Source of the DNA: Saccharolobus shibatae B12 | GTDB lineage: Archaea > Thermoproteota > Thermoprotei_A > Sulfolobales > Sulfolobaceae | Direction: 5' to 3' | Length of the DNA stretch: 64,000 nucleotides | Assembly (NCBI RefSeq): GCF_019175345.1 | Contig: NZ_CP077717.1 | Location: 1 to 64,000, forward strand | Shown: positions 11,372-22,871 of the stretch, piece after piece | Position numbering within the stretch: position 1 is the first letter of the stretch | Layout of the letters: every line of letters begins with the position of its first letter | Position numbers and translations under genes: made by a program | The notes under the pieces: generated by a model | Database searches by the model: none | Told to the model about the DNA's origin: nothing | The model's input: the letters and a program-made list of their open reading frames with translations, nothing else

Positions 11372-12382
11372 TTACTTCACCTCCTCTCTAAGATCTATCA
11401 TGTCGTATGCATCTTCTCCAGTGCCAATAAGTCCAATAGGTGTTTTTAGTTCTTCTTCTAGTTCATCCAACCATTTCTTGGCTTCAGTGGGTAGTTTTTC
11501 ATATTCTCTGGCTCTATATGCATCCTTAAAGAGTGCGTCTAATTTGGTTATGGCGACTATTGTAGCTGAATTTATTCTAATGGCTTCTCTTGCAAGTTTA
11601 GTATTAAATGGTGCAACTCTCCTTAATCTCCCAGTTACTGTACCATATTCTGCCAAACCAAGTTTTTTTGCTTCTTCTTCTGTTAACTCACCTTCCAGTG
11701 GGCCTTTTCCTACTCTGGTAACGTAGCTCTTGAAGGTAATTATTATGTGATCCACATATTTTGGTCCTATTCCGGCCTCGCTTAATATTCCTGATGCTGT
11801 AGTATTTCTACTAGTTACATATGGATATTCGCCGTGGTATAGACTTAGATAATGTCCTTGAGTTCCTTCTATAAGAATATTGTAACCATTCTCTAAATAA
11901 TCCAATATTTTATTAGGAACATCTATGACGAACTTTTCAAGTTCTTTATAATCCTTTGCTAACTTTAATTTTCTTAATATTCTTTTACTCTCCGCATATC
12001 CGACGCCTTGGCCAGTGCTCCCAATTACATTCATAAGATACGGATCGTTTTTCTCCTCTCTTACCTCATCTTCAGTTATAATTCCAACATGAGAATCAAT
12101 ATATAATCTATCATAAGTTTCAGTTTCCCTCATCTCTTTAAATAGGACGTCTAATGACGTAAGTGCCCCGGGAGCTAGAGCTAATTCAGTGGATTTATTT
12201 ACAAATGCAGATGGGATAATCCTTAGCTTCCATATCTTTCCTGAATACGTAACGGTATGACCAGCATTAATAGACCCTGTTCTCACACTTAATTTTGGTT
12301 TATCTTTAATACCTAAATAAGCTGCTACTTTTCCCTTTCCTTCATCACCAAAAAATCCTCCAACAATTAATTCTAGCATCAA
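11372..12382 (-). CDS. purA: Adenylosuccinate synthetase
   Basis: Joins IMP and aspartate with GTP on the way to [13 protein letters not shown] at 9-18 is the GTP/IMP loop, and GHTV, TGSINAG and GTQG segments follow. At 336 aa it is the short archaeal form, about 90 residues shorter than bacterial PurA. ATG at 12382, or the next codon. A TATA-like GTTTAAATAAG about 26 nt upstream of the predicted start site suggests a leaderless or nearly leaderless message. Forms an operon with the FAD protein and the siroheme decarboxylase. Confidence 0.95.
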   Translation of the reverse strand: MMLELIVGGFFGDEGKGKVAAYLGIKDKPKLSVRTGSINAGHTVTYSGKIWKLRIIPSAFVNKSTELALAPGALTSLDVLFKEMRETETYDRLYIDSHVGIITEDEVREEKNDPYLMNVIGSTGQGVGYAESKRILRKLKLAKDYKELEKFVIDVPNKILDYLENGYNILIEGTQGHYLSLYHGEYPYVTSRNTTASGILSEAGIGPKYVDHIIITFKSYVTRVGKGPLEGELTEEEAKKLGLAEYGTVTGRLRRVAPFNTKLAREAIRINSATIVAITKLDALFKDAYRAREYEKLPTEAKKWLDELEEELKTPIGLIGTGEDAYDMIDLREEVK

Positions 12383-12502
12383 ACACCGTTTTGTATACCT
12401 CTACTTTATCTTATTTAAACATATCTATGCGTTATTTATCATTATAGAAATCTAGACACTTTCGTAGTATCTCTTTAATTAACGCAAAATCATAATGACA
12501 TA

Positions 12503-13552
12503 TTAAGTTAGTATTTTTTCAGTAAGATTATTTATTATAGCGCGCTTTATCTCTAATGCTATTCTTCTCCCTAAACTTATTGGCTTTCCGAAGTAAAATT
12601 TAGAGTATTGGCTCCCAATTCCCATATATGCATTCGTACCACCCCCAATTCTTGGAGCGACATCGTATACGACAAGATCTAAATCTGGAGTCACCATAAC
12701 TTGTAGAGTAAAGGGTCCAATTATTCCGGGGGGTTCAAGTTTTTGTGTGGCCTCTACAAATCTATATCCTATCTCAAAGACTTTTTCTAATAGACTTTCT
12801 CTTATTGTTACTGGCTCATGGCCAACCTCTATCAGTCTTGGTATCCTACCTAATTTTATTTGTATGTCAGCAGGCAATCTATATAAGCTATCCCAATCAC
12901 TTTGAATTCTTCTATCCACGCTTATTAGTTCTAGTCTATTAAATATTGGGCTGTAGAAGTAGTTAAGATTAAAGTGAGCCCCGAACACGAATTCCTCTAT
13001 TACCATATTTTTTAAACCTTCATTATCTATTACGTTATTTCTCAATAATTCGTTGAGTTTAACTTCAAAATCTTCCTTGTTTACAGCGAAAAAGAATCCT
13101 CTTTCAACTTTCCTTTTAGCCTCAGGTAGTTTAACTATTACTGGTCTATCGATCTCTTCTGGTTTGAATAATTTGGGTATAGAGATTTTCCCCTCATTTA
13201 GTATTTTATAATAATTCTTTTCGCCTACTCTTTCTTCCCATCGTAACATATATCTGTTGCCAAAGACTTTCGTTTTCATGTTTTCTATTCCATCATAACC
13301 TACATAAACCGCTAAGCTCCTATTAGGAACAATTATTGCATTTTCGCTGAGTAAACTATCTTGCACCTTATCCGAGATTATTTCTTTAAAATCATCCATG
13401 ATCATACATTTATCCATGATTGCTTTAAATTCCAAATAAGGTCTTTCTCTTCCTTTTTTACACAGTCCTATTGTTTGAAAACCTTCATCTTTAGCTCCAT
13501 CGAAAACGTCAAGTGCAGAATGGCTAGCTAGTGCAGCTATCTTAACATTCAT
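12503..13552 (-). CDS. Divergent PurP paralogue (ATP-grasp)
   Basis: 349-aa protein clearly homologous to the upstream PurP (same N-terminal [19 protein letters not shown] pattern, same C-terminal [10 protein letters not shown] pattern), thus of the FAICAR synthetase ATP-grasp family. The glycine-rich nucleotide loop is altered: where PurP has [10 protein letters not shown] this copy reads [12 protein letters not shown]. Either it binds ATP differently or acts on another substrate or as a partner subunit. It starts one base after the purP stop, with GGTGAG as its ribosome site. About 120 nt without a gene separate it from purA. Confidence 0.85.
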   Translation of the reverse strand: MNVKIAALASHSALDVFDGAKDEGFQTIGLCKKGRERPYLEFKAIMDKCMIMDDFKEIISDKVQDSLLSENAIIVPNRSLAVYVGYDGIENMKTKVFGNRYMLRWEERVGEKNYYKILNEGKISIPKLFKPEEIDRPVIVKLPEAKRKVERGFFFAVNKEDFEVKLNELLRNNVIDNEGLKNMVIEEFVFGAHFNLNYFYSPIFNRLELISVDRRIQSDWDSLYRLPADIQIKLGRIPRLIEVGHEPVTIRESLLEKVFEIGYRFVEATQKLEPPGIIGPFTLQVMVTPDLDLVVYDVAPRIGGGTNAYMGIGSQYSKFYFGKPISLGRRIALEIKRAIINNLTEKILT

Positions 13553-14566
13553 TTAACTCACCACAAGACTTAACTTATCTTTTTCGTTTGCAACTCTGAT
13601 TTCTCTTGCGATCCTTCTTCCCATACTCATGGGCTCATCCCAGTAAAGCCAACTATATGGGCTTCCATTTACGTATAAGTTAGTTCCGGCAACTATTCTT
13701 CCAGAGAACTCGAAAACCACTATATCCGAATTATCAGTCACTATTGACTCTAAACAAAATGGTCCTATCATTCCTGGAGATACTAATTCCTTAGTAGTTC
13801 TAACGAAGTTATTGGCGTATTCTAAAGCAACTGGTAGTAGGCTTTCTCTGGCCACAGCTGGAATATTACCAACAACTACAAACGTAGGGTCTATGTCAAG
13901 TTCTTTCATGTACTCATAAGTAAGTCTTCTAAGCCCATCTATGTTAGTCTCATATCTTATATCTATTCCGAAGATTTCTGTTCTATCTATAATATTACTA
14001 TAGAAAAACTGAAAATACATCGGAACTCCTATAATATATTCTTGGATAATTACTTCATCTTCATCTCTTATCATTTTACTCTCAATGAGCTTTTGAATTC
14101 CCTCTTTCACTTCACTTTTGTTCTTGGCTAAAAAGTATCCCTTACCCCCTTTAGCTCCATTAAGCTTTACAATTACTAATCTATCCACATCCTCTGGTCT
14201 TTCAAAGATCTCTGGAATCTTTATGTTTGACTTTTTAAGTAGTTCCATTTTCTTTTTCTGATTAGCCTCCCATTCGAATATTTTCCTATTCCCGAAAATT
14301 TTTGTCTCAATTCTATCCACTCTTTCCTTGCCTAAATATTCTACTAAACTTCCATGTGGGATCAATATTCCATTATCCTTAATCTCATTAATCATAGATA
14401 CTGCTTCATCTAGACTAGTATACGCAGAAACACTATCAATGAAACTAAAATTTTTATAAAATCCTTCTCTTTTATTATCCGTTATTATCATAGTTTGAAA
14501 TCCTTCCTTTTTAGCCCCATGCAAGATTTGTAATGCAGAATGACTACCGATTGTAGCAATTATCAT
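13553..14566 (-). CDS. purP: FAICAR synthetase (formate-dependent, archaeal)
   Basis: ATP- and formate-dependent conversion of AICAR to FAICAR, replacing the folate-dependent PurH step in archaea. The 337-aa ATP-grasp protein has the N-terminal [16 protein letters not shown] motif, the intact nucleotide loop [11 protein letters not shown] and metal-binding acidic residues in the C-terminal part ([18 protein letters not shown]). ATG 14566 is chosen over one 19 codons upstream that would add a non-homologous tail. Divergent from purB over 55 bp, and followed without a gap by its paralogue. Confidence 0.9.
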   Translation of the reverse strand: MIIATIGSHSALQILHGAKKEGFQTMIITDNKREGFYKNFSFIDSVSAYTSLDEAVSMINEIKDNGILIPHGSLVEYLGKERVDRIETKIFGNRKIFEWEANQKKKMELLKKSNIKIPEIFERPEDVDRLVIVKLNGAKGGKGYFLAKNKSEVKEGIQKLIESKMIRDEDEVIIQEYIIGVPMYFQFFYSNIIDRTEIFGIDIRYETNIDGLRRLTYEYMKELDIDPTFVVVGNIPAVARESLLPVALEYANNFVRTTKELVSPGMIGPFCLESIVTDNSDIVVFEFSGRIVAGTNLYVNGSPYSWLYWDEPMSMGRRIAREIRVANEKDKLSLVVS

Positions 14567-14621
14567 TGTTGTGAGATTACAGTATAAGTTAATAAATGTT
14601 GAACATACTTTACAATTAGCC
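14567..14621. promoter_or_regulatory. Divergent purP/purB promoter region
   Basis: 55 bp between the start codons of two purine genes. GTATAAGTTA at about 14582-14591 would serve purB (predicted start of transcription about 14612, leader about 10 nt), and its complement lies within reach for purP. Overlapping, back-to-back promoters imply joint regulation of both purine branches. Confidence 0.5.
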
Positions 14622-15977
14622 ATGGAAGATGGTATATGTCCTTTAGAATGGAGATACGGTAGTAATGAGATGAGAAAGCTTTTCAGTAGAGGAGAAATCT
14701 TGAAGAGGAGAATTCAAGTAGAAATAGCGTTACTAAAAGCATTAAGCAAATACGGTTTAGTAAAAGAGGAAGACATCCAAAAAGTTGAGAAAGCTTCATT
14801 AACAATAAGACCAGAAGAAGTTGATGAACTTGAATCAAAAATCGGTCATGACGTAATGGCTATGGTAGTGCTAATGGCAGAAAGGAGTGGAGACTCAGGG
14901 AGATACGTCCATTTTGGAGCAACAAGTTATGATATTGTAGATACAGCTTATGCGTTAATATTTAGAGACGCAATAAGATTGGTAAAGAGAAAAGTAATTG
15001 AAATATTGGAAATAATGATTAGTTTAGCAATTAAGTACAAAGATTTAGTAATGGTAGGGAGAACTCATGGACAGCACGCATTACCTATAACCTTAGGCTT
15101 TAAAATTGCTAATTACATCTATGAGTTTTCTAGGTCGTTAGAGAGATTAAATGAGGTTGAGAAAAGAATAGCAAAAGGCAAAATGGCAGGTGCAGTTGGC
15201 ACGATGGCTGCTTGGGGCAATATAGGGTTAGAAATCGAAGAAAATGTTATGAAACTTTTAGAATTAAGACCTCATGAGATTTCAACTCAAGTTGCTCCAC
15301 GAGACGCGTTTGCAGAATTAACTTCTGATCTTGCAATTTTAGCATCTCAATGTGATAGATTCGCATTAGAAGTCAGAGAATTGATGAGACCGGAAATAAA
15401 TGAAATAAGTGAAGGCGTAGAAGGTCGTGTAGGAAGTAGTACTATGCCTCAGAAGGAAAATCCAGTTACGTCAGAAAAGATTGGGGGTTTAGCTAAAGTT
15501 TTACGCTCTCTTGTTGTAGCATCATTAGAAAATATTCCATTATGGCACGAAAGAGATCTGACTAACAGTTCGTCAGAGAGGATAATAATATCACATGAAT
15601 TTCTAATTATCGACGAAATATTGGATAGTATGACAAATCTTTTAAGGAATCTAAGAGTTAACTTCGAGAATATTGAAAAGAATTTGAACTTCACTAAAGG
15701 ACAAATAATGGCAGAAAGTCTGATGATAAACTTAACCTTAAAAGGCATGAAAAGGCACGAGGCTCATCAGTACGTTAACAAACTAACGTCAAAAGTAAGG
15801 CAAACTGGAAAAACGTTATTAGAGGTTTGTCTAGAGGATAATTTGATTCTAAGTTATTTCTCTAAGCAAGAACTTGAGAACGTACTTAACCCTAAAAACT
15901 ACCTAGGATCTTATGATAAGTTAATAGAGAGAGCTATAGGCTATGCAAAAGGAATAATTAAAGGTTCAGAAATATGA
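14622..15977 (+). CDS. purB: Adenylosuccinate lyase
   Basis: Cleaves SAICAR and adenylosuccinate in purine synthesis. The 451-aa protein of the fumarase/aspartase superfamily shows [14 protein letters not shown] and the signature loop [11 protein letters not shown] with the catalytic serine. ATG 14622 ([13 protein letters not shown]) is preferred over a start 17 codons upstream, because family members begin just before the WRYGS motif and because the promoter elements lie between. Confidence 0.96.
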   Translation: MEDGICPLEWRYGSNEMRKLFSRGEILKRRIQVEIALLKALSKYGLVKEEDIQKVEKASLTIRPEEVDELESKIGHDVMAMVVLMAERSGDSGRYVHFGATSYDIVDTAYALIFRDAIRLVKRKVIEILEIMISLAIKYKDLVMVGRTHGQHALPITLGFKIANYIYEFSRSLERLNEVEKRIAKGKMAGAVGTMAAWGNIGLEIEENVMKLLELRPHEISTQVAPRDAFAELTSDLAILASQCDRFALEVRELMRPEINEISEGVEGRVGSSTMPQKENPVTSEKIGGLAKVLRSLVVASLENIPLWHERDLTNSSSERIIISHEFLIIDEILDSMTNLLRNLRVNFENIEKNLNFTKGQIMAESLMINLTLKGMKRHEAHQYVNKLTSKVRQTGKTLLEVCLEDNLILSYFSKQELENVLNPKNYLGSYDKLIERAIGYAKGIIKGSEI

Positions 15978-16050
15978 GAAGCTCAAGATAGATGAAGCAA
16001 AGTTCATATTTTAAGCTTTAAATAATCCACTAAATATATAGTAAAATGAT

Positions 16051-16138
16051 GCCGCCGTAGCTCAGCTTGGTTAGAGCGCCGGCCTCGTACCCAAAGTGAG
16101 ATAGCCGGCGGTCGCGGGTTCGAATCCCGCCGGCGGCT
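16051..16138 (+). tRNA. tRNA-Thr (CGT) with 13-nt intron
   Basis: Full cloverleaf: acceptor GCCGCCG/CGGCGGC with U73, D arm GCTC/GAGC, anticodon stem CCGGC/GCCGG and T arm GCGGG-TTCGAAT-CCCGC. The anticodon loop is too long unless 13 nt at 16090-16102 are removed right after position 37, the canonical archaeal intron site. The anticodon is then CGT, reading the Thr codon ACG. No CCA is encoded. Confidence 0.95.
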
Positions 16139-16193
16139 TTAAAGCATTATTTTTGAGAAATTAAATAAGACTTTGATAAGTAACTAATACTTT

Positions 16194-17144
16194 GTGAGAC
16201 TAAAAGATATAGGCGAGCACGAGTTCATCAAGAGATATATTAAGAATTACATGGATATTAGACTATTAGACGATGTATTCATCCATGAAAAAAGAGGATA
16301 TAAGGTGGATGGATTTAAGCTATCCTATACTTTTCCGTTTATGTCACTCTACGATATTGGATGGAAAGCGATTTCAGCCTCTACTAGTGACATTATAGCG
16401 AAGGGAGTCAAACCGGAATTTTATTTAATTTCATTGGGTTTACCACCAGATTTTGATGTGAATAAAGCAGAAGAACTTATTAAAGGTATATCTGATTCTA
16501 TCCATTATTATGGAGGAAGGTATATAGGAGGGGATTTAAATGATTCTGATTCTAGTGGTTGGGTTGATGTTTTTGTAGAAGGAGAAGTTTTATGTGATAT
16601 TAGCAATAAGGATATTGATGATGGCGATCTTTTAGTAGTTGGCGACTATATTGGTTATACCACGAATGTTTTTATTTCCTATATAAACAATTTTAATATA
16701 CAGATCTTGCCAGAATCATTACTTAAAGTAAAACATCCTATTGTTAGAAAGTCCTTACTATTTTTTATGAAAAAATATTGTAAGTTCATTAAGTATTCTA
16801 CGGATATTAGTGATGGTCTTATGGTATCTTTATACAAAATAATCGATAATTTCGATTTAGGGATAAATATTACCGAAATTCCAATAGATAAAAACGTGTT
16901 CAATACGCTAAAGCTTCGTTTAAATTTAACTGAACTCGATATTTTAAAGTATGCCGGAGAGGAGTTTTTACCCTTGCTAATTATAGACAAAAATTCGCTG
17001 GTGAAGGAAATGTTAAATGAACTTCAATATCTAGCATTTAATCCGTTAATTATCGGGCAAGTTATCCATGAAAAGAAAGCAGTCATATATAAAAATACAG
17101 TCATTAAAAATACTGGATGGGATAATTTTATAGGTTGGTATTAA
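16194..17144 (+). CDS. thiL: Thiamine-monophosphate kinase
   Basis: Phosphorylates thiamine monophosphate to the diphosphate. The 316-aa protein of the ATP-binding AIR-synthase/PurM superfamily begins LKDIGEHEFIKRYI, has LLDDVF in place of the usual GDDAA, then GGDLNDSD and STDISDGLM, the last matching the family's DISDGL motif. It is somewhat diverged from bacterial ThiL, but the order of motifs is right. GTG start at 16194. It stands alone between tRNA-Thr and tes. Confidence 0.8.
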   Translation: MRLKDIGEHEFIKRYIKNYMDIRLLDDVFIHEKRGYKVDGFKLSYTFPFMSLYDIGWKAISASTSDIIAKGVKPEFYLISLGLPPDFDVNKAEELIKGISDSIHYYGGRYIGGDLNDSDSSGWVDVFVEGEVLCDISNKDIDDGDLLVVGDYIGYTTNVFISYINNFNIQILPESLLKVKHPIVRKSLLFFMKKYCKFIKYSTDISDGLMVSLYKIIDNFDLGINITEIPIDKNVFNTLKLRLNLTELDILKYAGEEFLPLLIIDKNSLVKEMLNELQYLAFNPLIIGQVIHEKKAVIYKNTVIKNTGWDNFIGWY

Positions 17145-17169
17145 CTGAATGTACGTAAGTCAAAGAGAA

Positions 17170-17205
17170 TATCTTTATATATAAAGATCGCCAATCATAC
17201 TTTCA
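17170..17205 (+). promoter_or_regulatory. tes promoter
   Basis: CTTTATATATAAAG at 17173-17186 is a strong, fully palindromic TATA box. A start site about 26 bp on falls at about 17204, two bases before the ATG, so the tes message should be leaderless. Confidence 0.65.
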
Positions 17206-18954
17206 ATGGCTCAGACAGTAAACACTGAAAGGCATTCTAGACTTTTGCCTGCACCATCAAGTTTCGAGGAAGGAGTAGTCAAATTTGGAGATAAAGAAAT
17301 TAAGATAGGAGGACCCTTACCAACATTAGCTAAAGATGAGAAGTTAGTTAGGGTAACTCATTCACTGTGTCCAGCGTGCTATAGGCTTTTGCCAGCTACT
17401 ATATTTGAAAAGGAAGGAAAATTGTTCATAAGAAAAATATGCCCAGAACATGGAGAATTTGAGGACTTATATTACGCAGATTCTAGTTTATACTATAAGT
17501 TCGACTACTGGGAGTATGAAGGAAAAGGACCTAAAGTTCCCTATGTCGACTTGAAATCTCCTTGTCCTTATAACTGTGGATTATGTCCGATGCATCATCA
17601 ACATTCAGCATTGGTTAATTTAGTAATAACAAATAGATGTGACTTATCTTGTTGGTATTGTTTCTTCTATGCTGAAAAGGCAGGATATGTTTATGAACCT
17701 ACGTTAGAGCAAATCAAGTTTATGGTAGAGCAATTAAAGAAACAAGATATTACGCTGGTTATCCAAGTTACTGGAGGAGAACCTACATTAAGGGAGGATA
17801 TAATAGAAATAGTAAAGATGCTTAGAGAGAACGGTGTAAAACATATTCAATTAAATAGTTGGGGAGGTACTTTTGCCAAGCTGTATTTAGAAGATCCCGA
17901 TAAGGCGATTAAATACGCTAGAGCTCTTAGAGAAGCTGGAGTGAATACTGTTTACATGAGTTTTGACGGTACTACTAGAAAAACTAATCCTAAGAATCAT
18001 TGGGAAATTCCATACACGTTAGAAGTATTTAGAAGAGCGGGAATGACAAGTGTTGTATTAGTTCCTACTGTAATTAAGACAGTTAATGATAATGATCTAG
18101 GTAATATAGTTAAGTTCGCAGCATACAATATGGATGTTGTTAGGTCAGTAAACTTCCAGCCAGTGAGTTTAACCGGAATGATGAAAAGGAATATGAGAGC
18201 TAAATTCAGAATCACGATACCCGAAGTTATAAAGAATATAGAAGAACAAACTGATGGTGAGATAACTAAGGATAGTTGGTATCCGATAGGTACTTCTGTT
18301 GTCTTCTCAAGGCTAGTTGAAGCATTAACTGGTAAGGAGCAATTCGAAATGGCTAATCATCCTTCTTGTGGAGCTGGAACGTACGTATATGTAGAATGGA
18401 GAAACCATGAACCTCACTTCATACCAATTTCGAAGTTTATTGACTTAGAAGGTTTGCTAGAATATCTTAAAGAGAAAGAAGAAGAGTTAAGGGAAGGTGC
18501 TAACAAAGTATGGGTTGCAAGTAAAGTATTGTATAGTATAAGGAAGTTCATAGATAAAGAACAAGGACCTAAGGACTTTGATGTATATAAGATGCTCTAT
18601 AACATAATAATTCATCATAACTACGAAGCACTTGGAGAGTGGCACTACAGAACATTATTCTTAGGAACTATGCACTTCATGGACTTATATAACTACGATG
18701 TACAAAGAGTGATGAGATGTGATATTCACTATGTTGTGCCAGATGGTAGAGTAATCCCATTCTGTACCTATAATGTATTAAATGATTTGTATAGAGATAA
18801 AGTACTGAGAGAATATCAAATACCTCTTGATAAATGGACTAAGGAGCATGGGGAGAACTCATTAGGTGATGCTATAAAGTATAAACGTATGGCCTCAACC
18901 TTAGAGAATTCCGAGATCTATAAGAATACTTATAAATCCTTCCAACAAATGTAA
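17206..18954 (+). CDS. tes: Radical SAM tetraether lipid synthase (Tes)
   Basis: Joins two archaeol molecules at their phytanyl ends to make membrane-spanning GDGT tetraethers, a radical C-C coupling. In 582 aa: N-terminal CPAC (55, 58), Cys79 with His82, a CPYNCGLC cluster (120, 124, 127) followed by histidines, then the radical SAM motif C-x3-C-x2-C at 145, 149, 152 in [10 protein letters not shown], a [14 protein letters not shown]-binding stretch, and late cysteines (CGAGTY, CDIHYV, FCTYN). This pattern of extra Fe-S cysteines is that of the MJ0619-type family. I recall the S. acidocaldarius Tes gene as lying between rpoB and radA, as here. Strong leaderless promoter. Confidence 0.85.
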   Translation: MAQTVNTERHSRLLPAPSSFEEGVVKFGDKEIKIGGPLPTLAKDEKLVRVTHSLCPACYRLLPATIFEKEGKLFIRKICPEHGEFEDLYYADSSLYYKFDYWEYEGKGPKVPYVDLKSPCPYNCGLCPMHHQHSALVNLVITNRCDLSCWYCFFYAEKAGYVYEPTLEQIKFMVEQLKKQDITLVIQVTGGEPTLREDIIEIVKMLRENGVKHIQLNSWGGTFAKLYLEDPDKAIKYARALREAGVNTVYMSFDGTTRKTNPKNHWEIPYTLEVFRRAGMTSVVLVPTVIKTVNDNDLGNIVKFAAYNMDVVRSVNFQPVSLTGMMKRNMRAKFRITIPEVIKNIEEQTDGEITKDSWYPIGTSVVFSRLVEALTGKEQFEMANHPSCGAGTYVYVEWRNHEPHFIPISKFIDLEGLLEYLKEKEEELREGANKVWVASKVLYSIRKFIDKEQGPKDFDVYKMLYNIIIHHNYEALGEWHYRTLFLGTMHFMDLYNYDVQRVMRCDIHYVVPDGRVIPFCTYNVLNDLYRDKVLREYQIPLDKWTKEHGENSLGDAIKYKRMASTLENSEIYKNTYKSFQQM

Positions 18955-18964
18955 CTTAATTTAA

Positions 18965-19174
18965 TTAAAAATATTTTTCTAATGAAGTTTTTTCTTGTTT
19001 TCTAAACAACTGTTTTTTATTTGGAATTAAATCTTTGAACCAAACTCTTAGATTGCAATCACTTCGTCTTTTACACAATGTGCAGCACTCATAACAAACA
19101 TTAATTTTGAGTATTGAACAATACTTTGTTTCCTTTATTTTTCCGCAAGATTGACAATTTTCCTCGAAGACCAT
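18965..19174 (-). CDS. Small cysteine-rich protein (putative zinc ribbon)
   Basis: About 69 aa with eight cysteines in CxxC...C...CxxCCxxC...C spacing, suggesting one or two zinc sites, followed by a basic tail. I do not recognise a named family. ATG 19174 overlaps or abuts the stop of the degenerate MBL gene (TAG at 19178-19176), with a GTG three codons upstream as an alternative. Translational coupling and the ordered cysteines favour a real gene. Last gene of the rps28e-upp-gatB-HTH/PRTase-MBL operon. Confidence 0.6.
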   Translation of the reverse strand: MVFEENCQSCGKIKETKYCSILKINVCYECCTLCKRRSDCNLRVWFKDLIPNKKQLFRKQEKTSLEKYF

Positions 19175-19175
19175 T

Positions 19176-19718
19176 CTAATCACTCACTGATCTACATTTG
19201 TTTACATCGCAAATATATTTTATGTGTTTAGTATATTGAGTGATCTTTGTATTACTTCCAGAAAACAAAACATCATTATATTTTACTATTATATTCCCAT
19301 TAGTGATATTTTTACTTAGAAGTATTAAAAAATTATCCAAAATATACTGTTTTTGCTTAATTTCTAACGATATTGGGGATGGAGTGTATGTTCTATTTTC
19401 GCACTCACCTTTTCTGATCATTATAGAGTCTGGAAAATGGGCTATTGTAATTGGTTTAAATAAATTATAAATATAGTATAATCCACCACTATTTTCGAAT
19501 TTACAGCTTGTTAATATGACGTATTTTAGTTTGTCCTTTCCTTTTAAGATTTCTAAAAGACTCTCTATTACATATTGAATGTTAGCACCAGTTGTAGTGT
19601 CAATAAGCGTATAATATTTTTTTTCATCGTCATAAACTAGATACGCATTGGCATCATTATCATCTATTAATTTACCACCTATGGCGTAAACGTTTCTTTG
19701 AATTTTAGCTATACTCAT
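19176..19718 (-). CDS. Degenerate metallo-beta-lactamase-fold protein (pseudoenzyme)
   Basis: 180-aa protein that follows the MBL fold: VYAIGG start, ANAYLVYDD strand, LIDTTTGAN, then VILTSCKFENSGG where active members have ILTHxHxDHxGG, then DVLFSGSN where they have VLFSGD. All the metal-binding His and Asp positions I can align are lost, so it is probably not a metallohydrolase, but it may bind a ligand or partner. Start overlaps the HTH-PRTase gene by 4 nt (ATGA) and its end touches the Cys-rich gene. The fold assignment is inference from motif order. Confidence 0.65.
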   Translation of the reverse strand: MSIAKIQRNVYAIGGKLIDDNDANAYLVYDDEKKYYTLIDTTTGANIQYVIESLLEILKGKDKLKYVILTSCKFENSGGLYYIYNLFKPITIAHFPDSIMIRKGECENRTYTPSPISLEIKQKQYILDNFLILLSKNITNGNIIVKYNDVLFSGSNTKITQYTKHIKYICDVNKCRSVSD

Positions 19719-20455
19719 ACTTTAAAAAGCACCATAAGATTCATATCTTTGTTTGCGAATTTATCCTTCCAAATATCAGTATTAGTTGCTATTATAAGAG
19801 CACCTACTACACTTGCATTTGCTTTACCTATTAAATTATAAAGTGAAAGCAGTGTTTTTCCACTTCTAATTACATCATCGACTATAAGTATTTTATCTTT
19901 TTTTGAAATGTAATCTCCTCTTAAGTAAATTGTTGAAATTACGCCATTGCTTTCTCTGATATTTTCCTCAATATATTGTATCTGAGTAGAGTCCTTATGT
20001 TTTTTCGATATTATGAGAGGTTTTTCTAATATCGAAGCTACTATTGTAGCAAATGGGATTCCGTTTGATGCAATACCTACTACTTTTGTTATATCATTAA
20101 CTTTATTTAACTTAATTAAATATAATTCCAGAAATGTTCTTAGCAAGTTAGGATAAAATAGTAGGTTAGATACATCTATGAAATCATCTTCATAAACTCT
20201 TATTTTTCTTATAAAGAAATTATATAGAAACTCCTTATTCTTTATCCTTGTAACGATTTCTAAAGCTTGTCTCTCGCTTGGTATTGTTCTCCCATTAACG
20301 TATCTACATATCAAACTTTCTTGAATATTGAAGAAATTAGATAATTCTTTATAAGTATAAATATTTTTCAATTCTTTTAAGATATCAACACTAAATAGCC
20401 TAAGCCGTAATTCTTTTTCCTTTATTTGACTATTCTGCATCATAAAAATCTCCAT
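19715..20455 (-). CDS. HTH-phosphoribosyltransferase regulator (GfcR/PyrE2-like)
   Basis: 246 aa: an N-terminal Xre-like helix-turn-helix (about 28-70, YKELSNFFNIQESLICRYVN) fused to a type I phosphoribosyltransferase domain with the PRPP loop ILIVDDVIRSGKT near the C-terminus. Haloarchaeal GfcR has the same layout and uses the PRTase fold as an effector sensor while the HTH binds DNA. The cognate genes here are unknown. It sits right after gatB (1-nt gap) in an operon that also holds upp, hinting at PRPP or pyrimidine sensing (inference). Start could also be one of the adjacent ATGs a few codons in. Confidence 0.75.
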   Translation of the reverse strand: MEIFMMQNSQIKEKELRLRLFSVDILKELKNIYTYKELSNFFNIQESLICRYVNGRTIPSERQALEIVTRIKNKEFLYNFFIRKIRVYEDDFIDVSNLLFYPNLLRTFLELYLIKLNKVNDITKVVGIASNGIPFATIVASILEKPLIISKKHKDSTQIQYIEENIRESNGVISTIYLRGDYISKKDKILIVDDVIRSGKTLLSLYNLIGKANASVVGALIIATNTDIWKDKFANKDMNLMVLFKV

Positions 20456-20456
20456 G

Positions 20457-21884
20457 CTAAGCTAAACCTAGCTTCTGTTTTATCATTTCAACTGTCATTT
20501 GAGGATCTGCTCTTTTTCCCGTTTTCTTCATTACCATTCCTACTAAATAATTCACAACTTTCGGATCTCTCTTAGCCTTCTCTACAGCCTCTTTCTCTTC
20601 ATTTAATACTTCATCTATAATCTTTTCTAAGTAATTTTCATCTTTAATGTTTGTCATGCCCTTTTCCTTAATCAGTTGCCCTGGAGTTTTTCCAGTTAAG
20701 ATCATTTCAGGTAATAACTCTTTTACTATTTTTATTGATATTAAGCCAGAATCTAAGTATTCAAATAGTTCGATAATATGATTAGCTTTAGCTTTACTTT
20801 GGGTTACCGTGATATTATTCTCATTAAGCCATCTCATGTAATCGTTAATTAGTAGATTTGCAACTTTAGTATAGTTTTTATACTTGTTTGTAATTTCTTC
20901 AAATAAATCCGCTAATGCTTTTTCATTAACCAAAACTTGAGCTTGATATGGAGTAATATTGTATTGTTTTACAAATCTCTCTGCTCTCTGGTCTGGTAGC
21001 TCTGGCATTTCGCGTTTAAATTTCTCGATAAGCTCTGGTGTTATTGAATATGGTGGTAAATCTGGATCTGGAAAGTATCTATAATCCTCCTCTGTTTCTT
21101 TAGTTCGTAAAGGTACTGTAACTCTTCTTTCGTTATCCCAATGTCTGGTCTCTCTTTTTATGTTGATACCTTGTAGTACACTGGCTCTCTGTCTTGCGAT
21201 TTCATAATTTATAGCATCCTCCACGTCTTTAGGAGAACCTACATTCTTAACCTCAACTCTCTCTCCCCCTTTTACTGATATATTTACATCAGCTTTCATT
21301 GCAGCTTCAATACTACAATCACATACACCTAAATGTTCTAGAATTGATCTTAATTTTTCTAAGAAGAATCTGGCTTCCTTAGCAGATCTTAGATCTGGTT
21401 CTGTCACAATTTCTAACAATGGCGTGCCTGATCTATTATAATCTAGTAACGTATATTTGCTAGTTAGTATAGAACCAGTAGGGTAGACTATCTTTGCTGG
21501 ATCTTCTTCTATATTTATTCTTCTAATTCTTATGATTTTATCGTTTAATTTGATATAACCGTCTTTTGCTATGGCCATACTGCCTGGTCCATCATATTGA
21601 GATATTTGATAATTTTTAGACATATCTGGATAAAAATAATGTTTCCTATCAAAAATTAATTTCTCAGCAATTTGGCAGTTAAGGGCTAATGCGGTTAAGA
21701 TGCCATATTTTACTGCATTTTCATTCAATACTGGAATAGCCCCAGGTAATCCTAAACATACGGGACAAGTTACTGTGTTTGGATCTTTTCCAGTATAATC
21801 CGATGGACATGAACAGAAAAGTTTGGTTTTCAACGTGGTTATGTGAACATGAACTTCCAATCCTATTTTTACATCATCATCCAC
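20457..21884 (-). CDS. gatB: Asp-tRNA(Asn)/Glu-tRNA amidotransferase subunit B
   Basis: Subunit B of the GatCAB amidotransferase, which converts mischarged Asp-tRNA(Asn) to Asn-tRNA. The 475-aa protein has the signature GLEVHVHITTLKTKLFCSC with CPVCLGLPGA (zinc cysteines), the DYNRSGTPLLEIVTEPD motif, and a C-terminal YqeY-like tail. GatA and GatC are not in this window. GTG start with GGTGAT 5 nt upstream, formed by the end of upp; the same leader sequence as nadM. Confidence 0.95.
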   Translation of the reverse strand: MDDDVKIGLEVHVHITTLKTKLFCSCPSDYTGKDPNTVTCPVCLGLPGAIPVLNENAVKYGILTALALNCQIAEKLIFDRKHYFYPDMSKNYQISQYDGPGSMAIAKDGYIKLNDKIIRIRRINIEEDPAKIVYPTGSILTSKYTLLDYNRSGTPLLEIVTEPDLRSAKEARFFLEKLRSILEHLGVCDCSIEAAMKADVNISVKGGERVEVKNVGSPKDVEDAINYEIARQRASVLQGINIKRETRHWDNERRVTVPLRTKETEEDYRYFPDPDLPPYSITPELIEKFKREMPELPDQRAERFVKQYNITPYQAQVLVNEKALADLFEEITNKYKNYTKVANLLINDYMRWLNENNITVTQSKAKANHIIELFEYLDSGLISIKIVKELLPEMILTGKTPGQLIKEKGMTNIKDENYLEKIIDEVLNEEKEAVEKAKRDPKVVNYLVGMVMKKTGKRADPQMTVEMIKQKLGLA

Positions 21885-21890
21885 ATCTCA

Positions 21891-22871
<981 letters not shown>

